NCBI RefSeq assembly: GCF_905220975.1
Contig: NZ_CAJNBK010000009.1
Coordinates: 1 to 64,000 of the forward strand
Source of the DNA: Paraburkholderia haematera
GTDB lineage: Bacteria; Pseudomonadota; Gammaproteobacteria; Burkholderiales; Burkholderiaceae
DNA: 64,000 bases
Reading direction: 5' to 3'
The notes beneath the pieces were generated by a model, which worked only from the letters and a program-made list of their open reading frames with translations, ran no database searches and had not been told where the DNA came from. A program made the position numbers and the translations under genes. Below are positions 33,332 through 42,052 of this stretch, one piece after another. The number at the start of each line of letters is the position of its first letter. Position 1 is the first letter of the stretch.

Positions 33332-33751
33332 ATGAAACTCGCGCTACTGGCACTTGTACTCGCGTGCTCGTCGGCATTTGCCGATACCCCTGATCCTGCT
33401 GATGTCATCTCGCAACAGAGCGGACTGCCGGCGAGCGAGGTGCAAGGCATGCTCGCGAACTGCGACGCGAACCAGACAAGCCTGAACTTCTGCGCCTGGC
33501 GCGACAGGGTGGTTGCCGAGCAGAAGCTGCAGGACGTGGTCGACGAGAAGGTTGCAAATTCCCCGGGCTGCAAAGCGCGCCTGGAAGACAAAATCGTCGC
33601 GTGGAAGAAGCGCCGGGATGCAAGCTGCAAGAAATCTGCCGAGGCGGAAAATGGAGGTGGTTCCGTCGTGCCAATGGAAATTGCCGCTTGCCAGGCGGCA
33701 GAGACCGACCGCATGGCGAAGGTCATTGGATCGATCCGCCGATGCAATTGA
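33332..33751 (+). CDS. LprI-like (DUF1311) secreted protein
   Basis: The 139-residue protein has a signal peptide (MKLALLALVLACSSAFA) and a small helical domain with four to six Cys (ANCDANQ, NFCAWRD, PGCKARL, ASCKK, AACQAAETDRMAKV, RRC). The pattern CAWRD and AETDRM resembles the LprI/DUF1311 family, some members of which inhibit lysozyme. Here that function is only suggested. GGGGTG upstream supports ATG 33332; an earlier in-frame start at 33257 lies before the signal peptide. Confidence 0.7.
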   Translation: MKLALLALVLACSSAFADTPDPADVISQQSGLPASEVQGMLANCDANQTSLNFCAWRDRVVAEQKLQDVVDEKVANSPGCKARLEDKIVAWKKRRDASCKKSAEAENGGGSVVPMEIAACQAAETDRMAKVIGSIRRCN

Positions 33752-33867
33752 CTGTCACGCCGACGAGCAACTCAGTTCGACCCTACGCTGTCCTCAATTC
33801 AGCTCATCCTAAAACGTTTTCTCCGTGGGGGCCGTGGGGGGCTTGAATAATTGACAACGCGCCGTAA

Positions 33868-34618
33868 TCAAAGAAATCGGAGGTTACGGCCTTCTTTCGG
33901 TTCGAGCGCAAGCGCTTTCCATGCGGCGTTCATCTCGTGTTTGCCTCCCGGCTGCACAAGTCTTCTGATGTCAGGCCACACAATCAACCCGAACAGCGAA
34001 CGTAAAATCGCGCTTAGAACACAGAGTCCGACCGCGGTCCCGCTGATCTCGAGATACAGATCAAGCATGCGATCCGTGCTTCCTGCAATCAAGCCTACCA
34101 GGCCGCAGCAAACCCCGATGAGTACTAGACAGGCAATCGTCACGAAGATGTCCGTCCGAGCGCTGGCGACTTTCGCGGTGCGAGATTGCGATAAGGCAAC
34201 CTATGAGACTGACGAATATCACGAAGACGGCCAGCGCCATGATGAACGAGCTTGGGATTGCCAGGGCGGCGAGGCTCAGCACCAGCGGACCCAAGGCGCG
34301 GGGGAGCAGAGTCAAGTTCCCACGCTTTTGAGCGAGCGCGTCATAGGGCGCGATGGCATGGTCGGCGCTCCTGATCCAGGCAATCTTGTGACGGCCGCGA
34401 TCCTCGAAGACGCAAGCTCGCACGTTCATGCCGGGTTGCAGTTGATCGATCTGCTCGAACGCTTCGGCATCGATGTCGCCGGATGCGGCAAAGTAGCAGA
34501 CGTTCTGCATGGTCAAGCGAAAGAGCCTGGCCTTCTTATCATCGGCCCGAGTAAGGATAAGGCTGCTATCGACGCGATCGATCGTGGTATCGATCAACGT
34601 GGTGTTGTGCTTGATCAT
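33868..34618 (-). pseudogene. Membrane protein gene interrupted by a frameshift
   Basis: From ATG 34618 the frame gives a soluble N-domain (MIKHNTTLIDTTIDRVDSSL, about 95 residues) and two helices (GPLVLSLAALAIPSSF, ALAVFVIFVSLIGCLIAI), then turns to Arg/His-rich noise and stops at 34061. A different frame over 33868-34170 continues with two more helices (VTIACLVLIGVCCGLVGLIAG; AVGLCVLSAILRSLFGLIVW). Joined near 34160-34185, the two give a coherent four-helix protein of about 250 residues. So one indel has broken it, in the genome or in the assembly. Family not recognised. Confidence 0.6.
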
Positions 34619-35083
34619 GGGCCGGGAACCTGTGTCCGTTTGATTGGCGCTGCTTTGTTGAGACCTGACAATCGATGTCTGCCACCGACCTGCCAGACGA
34701 GTCAATAATTGGCGACGATCTACGTATCGATGTCGAATGCCCGAAACCGGCCGGATAAGGTCTGATGCTGAAAGCATGAATCAAGCCGTTGCCGGCGATC
34801 AGGTTTGAATATCCTAATCCCAGTTGAGTACGACATCTACCCCAACGTCGTCGACTTTTATCGCACTGCACTTAAGCTCACGACTCATTCGAGTGGAATG
34901 TCTGGCGTCGGACTGTGGATAGACAAAGGGGCCCGCGCTGTGAGAGGCTTCGCATCACGCCGACCCGGCGGCGGCGAGATCCGCGCCCAGCGACGTTGAC
35001 CGTATCGCCCGGCCCCTGCTGCAAGTGGGTTGGGAAGACGTCGTTCCAGCACGACGATCCTTCAAGAAAACGAGAGCCAGAAC
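34619..35083. other. Region without a supported gene
   Basis: Holds the divergent start regions of the frameshifted membrane protein gene and the methyltransferase gene. A plus-strand frame from TTG 34805 contains a short VOC-like phrase (VVDFYRTALKL) but then degenerates; I do not call it a gene. Confidence 0.4.
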
Positions 35084-36643
35084 GTGAGTGAGTGGGAAGC
35101 CGGCAGCATTGATGGTATTGCGTACACGTACGGCTATTGCGACGAGCTGGATCCGCTGCGCCTTAGACTTCCGTTGCTAAAGTCTGGAATCGTCCCTCCG
35201 GTCCTGCGTACCGCTTGCGAACTGGGATTCGGCCACGGCGTCAGCGTGAACATCCACGCAGCCGGGTCAGCTACAGAATGGTTCGGTACTGACTTCAACC
35301 CCTCTCATGCAAGCTTTGCACGGCAACTGACACAGTGCGCCGGATCGCAGGCGAGATTGTTCGCTGAAAGCTTCTCGGCATTCTGTACGCGAGACGATTT
35401 GCCGAATTTTGATTTCATCGGTATGCACGGCATCTGGAGCTGGATTTCCGACGAAAACCGCGCACTCATTGCCGATTTCATACGACGCAAACTCAATGAC
35501 GGCGGCGTGGTGTCCATGAGCTATAACACCCAGCCCGGGTGGGCCACGATGTTGCCGGTGCGCGAGTTGATGAATTGTCATTTCCAGGCGAGCGCGCGGC
35601 TCAATGCGCACGGCAATGCGTCCACCGAAACGCAAGTCCAGACGCACATTGCAGCGGCGATGGATTTCGTCAAGACCGTAATGGCGACGCAACCCGGCTA
35701 CGCTGTGGTCAACCCGCTGGTGGCTGAACGTGTCGACGCATTGAACAAGGAGAACCCGCACTACCTCGCGCATGAATATTTCAATCGTGACTGGCAGCCC
35801 ATGACGTTCTCGCAGGTCACCTCGTCGCTTGCCGCGAGCGGTTTGACTTATGGCTGTTCTGCGGACTATCGCGATCACGTTGACGAGATCAATCTCACCC
35901 CAGCTCAACGCGCCTTGTTGGCGGGCATTCCAGATACCGCTTTACGTGAGACCGTACGGGACTTTTGCATCAACCGGTCGATGCGGCGAGATTACTGGGT
36001 CAAAGGGAGTCGCGCGCTTGGTGAAGATGCGCAGCAGACGGCGCTGCGCGCGCATCGAGTCATGCTGGCGCTGCCGAGGGCCTCGGTCTTGCTGAAGGTG
36101 CGCGGAGCGCTGGGAGAAGCGGCGCTACCGGAAAGCTCATATGGTCCGATACTCGACGAGCTTGCCAGCCATCGCCCCGCAAGCCTGGCCGATATCGAAA
36201 ACAGCGTCAGCGGACGTGGCATTACGCTCCCCCTCATCGTCAAGGCCGTGACATTGTTAGTGGGGACTGGCGTGTTACTCAATGTACAGGACGAGGCGCA
36301 CATTGACCTTGCTCGTCCGTCATCGGACAGGCTGAACGCCGCCATTTGCGAGCAGGCGCTCCAGCATGGGGACGTGCAATATTTGGTCAGTCCCGTGTCC
36401 GGATCGGGCGTTTTGATTCCCCGTGTGCCACAGCTCTTCCTGTTGGCGAGGCGACGTCACCTGATGGAACCGCCGCAGTGGGCCGAATTCGCCGAGACTG
36501 CTTTGCGCACGAGTCCCGCGCCAGCTCACGTCACGGAGGGCGTTTCCGTTAGCCTGCTCAACACCAGCGGCGATCTGATTGCGAAAGCGAATCGCTTTGC
36601 TGAAATACATCTACCCATATTGCAGGCGCTGGGAATCGCTTGA
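35084..36643 (+). CDS. SAM-dependent methyltransferase with a methyltransferase regulatory domain
   Basis: The 519-residue protein has an N-terminal class I methyltransferase fold, with the SAM motif ACELGFGHGVSVN near residue 50, the acidic FGTDFNPSHA and the motif IV region FDFIGMHGIWSWIS. After it comes a long helical part (VMATQPGYAVVNPLVAERV onward) that matches the methyltransferase regulatory domain seen in bacterial orphan enzymes. Substrate unknown. GTG 35084 is chosen for its GAG-rich leader and family fit; TTG 35030 is the far alternative. Confidence 0.75.
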   Translation: MSEWEAGSIDGIAYTYGYCDELDPLRLRLPLLKSGIVPPVLRTACELGFGHGVSVNIHAAGSATEWFGTDFNPSHASFARQLTQCAGSQARLFAESFSAFCTRDDLPNFDFIGMHGIWSWISDENRALIADFIRRKLNDGGVVSMSYNTQPGWATMLPVRELMNCHFQASARLNAHGNASTETQVQTHIAAAMDFVKTVMATQPGYAVVNPLVAERVDALNKENPHYLAHEYFNRDWQPMTFSQVTSSLAASGLTYGCSADYRDHVDEINLTPAQRALLAGIPDTALRETVRDFCINRSMRRDYWVKGSRALGEDAQQTALRAHRVMLALPRASVLLKVRGALGEAALPESSYGPILDELASHRPASLADIENSVSGRGITLPLIVKAVTLLVGTGVLLNVQDEAHIDLARPSSDRLNAAICEQALQHGDVQYLVSPVSGSGVLIPRVPQLFLLARRRHLMEPPQWAEFAETALRTSPAPAHVTEGVSVSLLNTSGDLIAKANRFAEIHLPILQALGIA

Positions 36644-36738
36644 GGAAGAGAGTCGCTCGGCAAGCACCATTAGCGCGAGCCTTCCCGCCCTTCTTGCAAC
36701 AAGCTTAAAAAGAGCGGGAAGACGATGGCCTATTGGTC

Positions 36739-36900
36739 TTACAGCGCCACGAACAGAACGCCGTGCGGATCTTGCAGCGCGGAGGCGTTTCCGATGCCTG
36801 CAGCTACCGGCGTCAGATGGCCGGTCTTGACGTCCAGCTGCATAACCTGCCCTTGTCCCGCACTGTACGCACCGCCCTGTTTGAACGGCGCATCTTGCGC
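36739..36900 (-). pseudogene. C-terminal relic of a beta-propeller gene
   Basis: On the minus strand a 54-codon frame reads DAPFKQGGAYSAGQGQVMQL, then DVKTGHLTPVAAGIGNASAL, then QDPHGVLFVAL and stop. This is clear propeller-blade sequence, with coding character unlike its surroundings. Just upstream the frame hits a TAG and the translation becomes Arg-rich, so only the C-terminal blade survives. The parent family is probably an NHL-type secreted propeller like that at 30856-32841. Confidence 0.5.
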
Positions 36901-36972
36901 ACGCGTCGGATGCGGCAAGACCCGCCGCCGATGCCGTACGGCGGACTTGTGCTATTCGACCGAAGCAGGCGA

Positions 36973-36996
36973 CGCCGGCCTTTACAAAGGCCGGCG
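36973..36996 (-). terminator. Hairpin downstream of the 37-39 kb lipoprotein gene
   Basis: CGCCGGCCTTT and AAAGGCCGGCG form an 11-bp perfect stem with a 2-base loop, 12 bases after the stop codon of the minus-strand lipoprotein gene. A stop-adjacent GC-rich hairpin is a good terminator candidate, although the T-run is only three bases and lies in the stem. Confidence 0.6.
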
Positions 36997-37008
36997 CGCT
37001 TCACAGGA

Positions 37009-39156
37009 TCAATTAGAACCGGCGTACTTCAGTGTCCAGGTGAACGTACGATTGCTTCCCGCGTTGAGTGCGAAGGGGCGCGTCGTACAGGCGAAGTTCG
37101 AATGCAACTGCCCGATCGGCGTGGTCGACAACGGATTGGTCACTCCGGCCGCCATGTCGAAGTTAGACAGGGCGCAACTGTCAAAACCCGTAGTGCCATA
37201 GCTGGTCGCATTGCTATTGGCGTACTTAACCGAGAAACCATCGCTATTCGCTGTGGTGTTCTGGAAGTCTGCAAAAGACGTGAAGTCCGTCTCGACCGCG
37301 ATGTTGCCGGTCAACGTTCCAGAACTCAGCGTATCGGTTCGCGTCAGCGTGCCTTGAGCAAACGTTAGAACCGTATGGACCTGCAGGTCGATATCCGTGG
37401 CATAGGTTGCATTCTTGACGGCCTGCCGGAATTTGGCCGTGTCGAAAGAGACGACCACCTGGCCGTTGGTTTCCTGAACATTCAGGTTCTTGTAATACGT
37501 AACCGGAATGTAGGTTTTCCCGTTATAGGAAACTTGCGGAATCAGCAACGCATAGCCCAGATCCGTTGTGCCATAAATCAGCTTGTCGGAGAACGGTGTC
37601 GGGTAATAGGGCGTGTACGAATTGTAGTCAGGTGCCTGGCTCAAGTTGAGATTGATGACGCGCTTGCCGTCGCGTACCGTAATGAGCGCCGCGCTGTACG
37701 GGTGAGCCGTATCGGTGGGCAAGTTGTACCAGGTGAGCGTGTAATGCGGTCTCGCGTCCAGCCAGGCTTGCAGATCGGAATCTGACATGGGCGCCGCGCC
37801 GCCAAAACCAAGTTTGTTCCACCAGGCATTCACGTACATGTATTGGTGTAAAAGGCTGAAATTCTCACCCATGACTCGAGGTTTGCCGCGATACGAATCG
37901 GTGCCGCGCCCTTTGACCCACATATTCACCGAAGGCGTAGGCAGAGTCGGGTCGTACCAGAACGTGTCAAAGCGATAAGCCGCCTTATAGATAAACGAAT
38001 AGGCCACCTGCATTTCCTGGGCGGACAACACGCCAGCATTTGCCGCGGCAGTCAGGATTTCCATAAAGGCGGAATCCCCGTACGGCCCGATGGACCTGCC
38101 ATAGTTGAAACCCTGGCCGTCTGCGTTGAGCTGGGGAAGAATGAGATCGACTGACTTGCGCAGATAGGATTTCAATTCGGGCGTTAGATTGGCCTCATTG
38201 CCCATTTCGAACGTTCGCTCAACAACTTCGCCAATGAGCAACGTGCTGTATCGATCGAAGCGTGCCCGATCGTAATAGGTCGTATGGGTATTCGAGGCCT
38301 CGTCGGAAAAACCGCCGGACGAGTCTTTTTCAATGTGATTCGTGAGCGTGTACAGAAGCGCGTCGCGCGCGCCCTTCGACGCCACAGCCGGGTCGGTGGT
38401 GGAAAAGAAAGTCGGATTGCTCCATCCGAGTTTCTGTCTCAGCCCCGCAATACCGTAAGAGACGGCATAGTAATTCTGCGCGGTATTGAGCGATGCAACG
38501 TCGATCGTCCCTGTGGCGGGGCACGTATTCTTCATGCCGCTCGCATCCGCACCGAACATATCGCAGAAGGTGAGGCGATTTTGCAGCGTAGCCAGCATGG
38601 CGTCACTGAAGACCTCGTTGAGCATACCGTGCGCTTTGAAATTATTGAGCGCAACTAGGTAGTAGTACTCGCCCCATGACGTATTGGCATACGTGTAGTT
38701 GGCGCCGCTCGTCTGCGCCATCATCGCGGTCGTTATCTTTTGATACGTCGCGAGGTAATCCGAATATTTCGGATCCCCCTTCGTCTTCATATCAATCAAT
38801 ATGTACGACAGCCCGAGCGCCAGTTTGCCTGGCAGAAATTTATCGCCCGTATTGGTATCGAGCACGTGCACGGGACTGCCGTCGCCAAGATCCATCACCA
38901 CTTGCGTGAAATCGGGCGTCTTCTTGATGAGGTCAAAGAGCGCTCTCATCTGTCCCATCATGGTGATGGGCACGCCGGCTCCTGACGGGACGCTTGTATC
39001 CGTCGCGCCATAGACAATTCCGTGCAGAGAAACTGTGGCCGCAGAAGAAACGGGATCACTCGGACCGCCGTTCACGCCGCCCCCGCATGCACTGACGAGA
39101 AGAAGCGTCAGTGTACTGAGCGCCAAACCAACGGATGATTTTCGCGTTGAACGCAT
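37009..39156 (-). CDS. Outer-surface lipoprotein, candidate polysaccharide-acting enzyme of unknown family
   Basis: The 715-residue protein begins with a lipoprotein signal (TLTLLLVSAC, acylated Cys 24, followed by Gly-rich linker). Residues about 60-430 are mostly helical with aromatic clusters (SWGEYYYLVALNNF, THTTYYDRARFDRYS, NYGRSIGPYGDSAFMEIL, KPRVMGENFSLLHQYMYV). Residues about 450-715 are beta-rich. An alpha/alpha-toroid plus beta-sandwich is the layout of several polysaccharide lyase families, but I cannot assign one. It is divergent from the hexuronate-type porter, and a LacI-type site lies at 39336-39349 upstream. So uronate-polymer cleavage is a reasoned guess. Confidence 0.6.
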   Translation of the reverse strand: MRSTRKSSVGLALSTLTLLLVSACGGGVNGGPSDPVSSAATVSLHGIVYGATDTSVPSGAGVPITMMGQMRALFDLIKKTPDFTQVVMDLGDGSPVHVLDTNTGDKFLPGKLALGLSYILIDMKTKGDPKYSDYLATYQKITTAMMAQTSGANYTYANTSWGEYYYLVALNNFKAHGMLNEVFSDAMLATLQNRLTFCDMFGADASGMKNTCPATGTIDVASLNTAQNYYAVSYGIAGLRQKLGWSNPTFFSTTDPAVASKGARDALLYTLTNHIEKDSSGGFSDEASNTHTTYYDRARFDRYSTLLIGEVVERTFEMGNEANLTPELKSYLRKSVDLILPQLNADGQGFNYGRSIGPYGDSAFMEILTAAANAGVLSAQEMQVAYSFIYKAAYRFDTFWYDPTLPTPSVNMWVKGRGTDSYRGKPRVMGENFSLLHQYMYVNAWWNKLGFGGAAPMSDSDLQAWLDARPHYTLTWYNLPTDTAHPYSAALITVRDGKRVINLNLSQAPDYNSYTPYYPTPFSDKLIYGTTDLGYALLIPQVSYNGKTYIPVTYYKNLNVQETNGQVVVSFDTAKFRQAVKNATYATDIDLQVHTVLTFAQGTLTRTDTLSSGTLTGNIAVETDFTSFADFQNTTANSDGFSVKYANSNATSYGTTGFDSCALSNFDMAAGVTNPLSTTPIGQLHSNFACTTRPFALNAGSNRTFTWTLKYAGSN

Positions 39157-39335
39157 TTTTGTCTCCTGATTGTAGGTGGATCGATGCTGAAACTAGCGAC
39201 TTCACAAGCGTGTCCGCTGTTCGTTCCTATCTGTTCGCGCCGGCATGAACGCCTCCGCATTCCGCCCGCTGCGCCCGCCTGATGTCCGTAGACGTCACAC
39301 CATCTCGACCTGACACAGATCACCGTGGATGCGAA

Positions 39336-39349
39336 AGAAAACGTTTAAC
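39336..39349. promoter_or_regulatory. Operator-like site upstream of the lipoprotein gene (imperfect)
   Basis: AGAAAACGTTTAAC matches the perfect sites at 39445 and 42013 in 11-12 of 14 positions, including the central AAAACGTTT. It lies 180 bases upstream of the lipoprotein start. Confidence 0.55.
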
Positions 39350-39444
39350 TCAACATCAGGGCGAGATGGTCTCACCGTTGAGGCACTGCGCACAAGACTA
39401 GGTTAAACAAGGTCTTTCCAAGGCATTAGAAATCTTATACTATA

Positions 39445-39458
39445 GGAAAACGTTTTCC
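39445..39458. promoter_or_regulatory. LacI-type operator upstream of the porter gene
   Basis: GGAAAACGTTTTCC is a perfect 14-bp palindrome with the CG centre typical of LacI-family operators. It lies in the divergent region between the lipoprotein and porter genes, with ATTAGAAATCTTATACTAT just before it. Repression of the porter by the LacI protein encoded at 40880-41872 is the natural reading. Confidence 0.75.
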
Positions 39459-39579
39459 AAATTGGATGCGTTTGGGGCGTAGCGCCGCCGCAGTGCCATG
39501 CATCGCGGGCCTCGGCGCTCCTCCCCGTCAATGGCATATAGCGCGGCGCGACAAGCGACGCCGCGCAACGGAGACTTCA

Positions 39580-40857
39580 ATGCAAACTGCCGTCATCGGC
39601 CTCGCCCGCGTCGCCAGCCGCTACCGCTGGACGGTCTGCGCGCTACTCTTCTTTGCGACCGTGATCAACTACATGGACCGCCAGATTCTCGGTCTGCTCG
39701 CGCCGCTTCTGCAGCACGACATCGGCTGGACCCAGGTGCAGTACGGCCGCATCGTGATCGCCTTCTCGGCGTTCTACGCGGTCGGCCTGCTGTGCTTCGG
39801 CCGTATCGTCGACTGGTTGGGCACACGCATTTCGTACGCGCTCGCCATGCTGATCTGGAGCCTGGCCGCGGTGTTGCATGCGGCGGTCGGCTCGGTGACC
39901 GGCTTCGCCATGGTGCGTGCGCTGCTCGGCATCGGCGAGGGCGGCAACTTCCCGGCCGCCATCAAGGCGACTGCCGAATGGTTCCCGCGCCGCGAGCGTG
40001 CGCTTGCCACCGGCATCTTCAACTCTGGCGCGAATGTCGGCGCGGTGTTCGCGCCCGCCATCATCCCGCCGCTCGCGCTGGCGTTCGGCTGGCGTGCGGC
40101 GTTCGTGATCATCGGGGCGGTGGGCATCGTCTGGCTGGCCGTATGGTTCGCGCTCTACCGGTCTGCCGACCCGAGCTCCGTGGAGGAGGCGCAGGACGAA
40201 GTCGACGCGCTCGATGCCGCCAACGTGAACGCCCGCGCGCCGGGCTGGGGCGTGCTGATCAGAAAGCGCCAGACGTGGGCGTTCCTGATCGGTAAGTTCC
40301 TGACCGATCCGGTGTGGTGGTTCTATCTGTTCTGGCTGCCGAAGTGGCTTAACGAATCGCGCGGCATGGACATGCAGCACATCGGTCTGCCGCTCGTCTG
40401 CATCTACGCAATGACCACCGTCGGCAGCATCGGTGGCGGCTGGCTCTCTTCTGCGCTCCTGCGCGCCGGATGGAGCGTGAACGCCGCGCGCAAGACAGCG
40501 ATGCTCATCTGCGCGTGCTGCGTGCTGCCGATCGCGTTCGTCTCACAAGTCGACAACCTCTGGGGTGCCGTTGCGATCGTCGGACTGGCGGCGGCAGCGC
40601 ATCAGGGCTGGTCCGCGAACCTCTTCACCACCGCCTCCGATCTCTTCCCGAAGCGCGCGCTGGGCGCGGTGGTCGGCATTGGCGGGATGGCGGGCTCGAT
40701 CGGAGCGGTGCTGTTCTCGGAGGTGATCGGTCAGGTCCTGCAACGCACCGGCCACTACTGGGTGCTGTTCGCGATAGGCGCGCTTGCCTACCTCGTCGCC
40801 CTTGCCGTCATGCAGATGCTGACGCCGCGCATGGCGCCCGCGAAGCTCGACGCGTGA
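39580..40857 (+). CDS. MFS porter, hexuronate (ExuT-like) type
   Basis: This 425-residue, twelve-helix major facilitator belongs to the anion:cation symporter branch. It has the NYMDRQILGLLAPLLQ start, the loop 2-3 motif GRIVDWLGTR, GIGEGGNFPAAIKATAEWFP and FNSGANVGAVFAP. These are the signatures of ExuT/GudP-type sugar-acid transporters. With uronate dehydrogenase and a LacI regulator beside it, galacturonate or glucuronate uptake is likely. GGAG upstream supports ATG 39580. The operator at 39445-39458 lies about 120 bases upstream. Confidence 0.85.
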   Translation: MQTAVIGLARVASRYRWTVCALLFFATVINYMDRQILGLLAPLLQHDIGWTQVQYGRIVIAFSAFYAVGLLCFGRIVDWLGTRISYALAMLIWSLAAVLHAAVGSVTGFAMVRALLGIGEGGNFPAAIKATAEWFPRRERALATGIFNSGANVGAVFAPAIIPPLALAFGWRAAFVIIGAVGIVWLAVWFALYRSADPSSVEEAQDEVDALDAANVNARAPGWGVLIRKRQTWAFLIGKFLTDPVWWFYLFWLPKWLNESRGMDMQHIGLPLVCIYAMTTVGSIGGGWLSSALLRAGWSVNAARKTAMLICACCVLPIAFVSQVDNLWGAVAIVGLAAAAHQGWSANLFTTASDLFPKRALGAVVGIGGMAGSIGAVLFSEVIGQVLQRTGHYWVLFAIGALAYLVALAVMQMLTPRMAPAKLDA

Positions 40858-40879
40858 AAGCGAGAAAGCGAGAGGCGCT

Positions 40880-41872
40880 TCAGCCGCGGGCCGCTGTCGA
40901 TTCACGGACGATGAGCCTCGGCTCGAACACCGAATGCCCAGCCTCGGCATGGCCCGCAAGTGCGTCGATGAGCTTTTGCATCGCGAGCTCGCCCATCTTC
41001 TCGCTCTGGATATCGACGGTGGTGAGTGCGGGTGCTGCGTACTCGCCGTACGGGACGTTGTCGACACCGGTTACCGACAGCTCGTGCGGCACCTTGATGC
41101 CGAGCGACATCGCCTCTTTCATGAAGCCGAGCGCGATCAGGTCGTTGTAGCAGATCACCGCCTGCGGCCTGCGCGGACCGAGCATCATGCGCGAGCACGC
41201 GTCCTGGCCGGCACGCGCGGTCGGCGCGTGAGCGTCGTAGACGTCGAGCGTGAGGCCGGCTTCCTCGAGACATTCGCGCGCACCGCGAATGCGCTCGTCA
41301 TTGATGCGAGCCTGGCCGAAACCAAGGTAGGCGATGTGACGATGTCCAAGGTTTAGCAGATGCCGCGCGAGCATGTAGGTTGCGAGCCGGTTGTCGATGC
41401 CGACGCTCGGGATCGGCAGCGCCTCGCTACGTCTCAACAGCACAAGTGGCTTGCCGAGATCGAGCAGCCACTGCGCCTCGTCGTCGGGGATTCGCGAGCT
41501 GACGATCAGGCCGTCAACGCGCTGCGCGAGCGCTTCGATCAGCGGGCGCTCGCGCGCCTGGTTTTCGTCGGTGTCGACGAGCAGCAGCGTGTAGTCGTGC
41601 CGCAGCGCGACGCGGTTGGCGCCTTTCACGACGCTCGTGAAGTGCGGATTGCTGATGTCAAGAATGGTCAGCCCGATGGTGCGGGAGCGGCCGGTGATCA
41701 TCGATCGCGCAAGCGGATTCGAGCGGTAGCCGAGTTCCTCGATCGCAGCCTTCAGGCGCGCCTCGACCGGTGCGGAGAAGCGCTGCGCACCGTTCATGTA
41801 CTTCGACACCGTGGCGACCGACACGCCGGCCGCTGCGGCGACGTCGCGAATAGTTGGGGAAAGTTTTTTCAT
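40880..41872 (-). CDS. LacI-family repressor of the uronate module
   Basis: The 330-residue protein starts with a LacI helix-turn-helix (TIRDVAAAAGVSVATVSKYM), the hinge helix (NPLARSMITGRSRTIGL) and a periplasmic-binding-like effector domain. It lies between the porter and dehydrogenase genes, convergent with the former and divergent from the latter. Palindromes with the AAAACGTTTT core lie before all neighbouring genes and before this gene itself (41878-41891), which suggests autoregulation. The effector is likely a uronate or its lactone, by context only. Confidence 0.9.
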   Translation of the reverse strand: MKKLSPTIRDVAAAAGVSVATVSKYMNGAQRFSAPVEARLKAAIEELGYRSNPLARSMITGRSRTIGLTILDISNPHFTSVVKGANRVALRHDYTLLLVDTDENQARERPLIEALAQRVDGLIVSSRIPDDEAQWLLDLGKPLVLLRRSEALPIPSVGIDNRLATYMLARHLLNLGHRHIAYLGFGQARINDERIRGARECLEEAGLTLDVYDAHAPTARAGQDACSRMMLGPRRPQAVICYNDLIALGFMKEAMSLGIKVPHELSVTGVDNVPYGEYAAPALTTVDIQSEKMGELAMQKLIDALAGHAEAGHSVFEPRLIVRESTAARG

Positions 41873-41877
41873 GCAGA

Positions 41878-41891
41878 AGGTAACGTTTTCT
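41878..41891. promoter_or_regulatory. Operator-like site over the lacI-type gene start (imperfect)
   Basis: AGGTAACGTTTTCT shares 12 of 14 positions with the perfect site AGAAAACGTTTTCT at 42013. It lies six bases upstream of the repressor's start codon, across its ribosome binding region, consistent with autorepression. Confidence 0.6.
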
Positions 41892-42012
41892 CTTTTGTTT
41901 ACCGATTGTCGCAGAAAGCGCGGTCAGGCAGGCGAATGCCATTTGTTGCAATCGCTGTCTGATAGCGGCGTATCCGGCAATCGGCACTGAATCTCTTTCA
42001 TCGTTCTCGTTC

Positions 42013-42026
42013 AGAAAACGTTTTCT
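42013..42026. promoter_or_regulatory. LacI-type operator upstream of udh
   Basis: AGAAAACGTTTTCT is a perfect 14-bp palindrome, 27 bases before the uronate dehydrogenase start. It has the same core as the site before the porter gene, which puts both genes in one regulon. Confidence 0.75.
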
Positions 42027-42052
42027 AAAGATCACTTTCCAGGAGTTCTTTT

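Noticed and set aside
33808..33823. AAAACGTTTT core resembling the LacI-type operators
   Set aside because: It lies between convergent genes, lacks the flanking GG/AG and CC/CT of the real sites, and has no promoter near it; chance is likely.
34805..34999. VOC-like phrase VVDFYRTALKL in a short plus frame
   Set aside because: TTG start, no ribosome binding site, and the sequence degenerates after 40 codons; too little to call even a relic.
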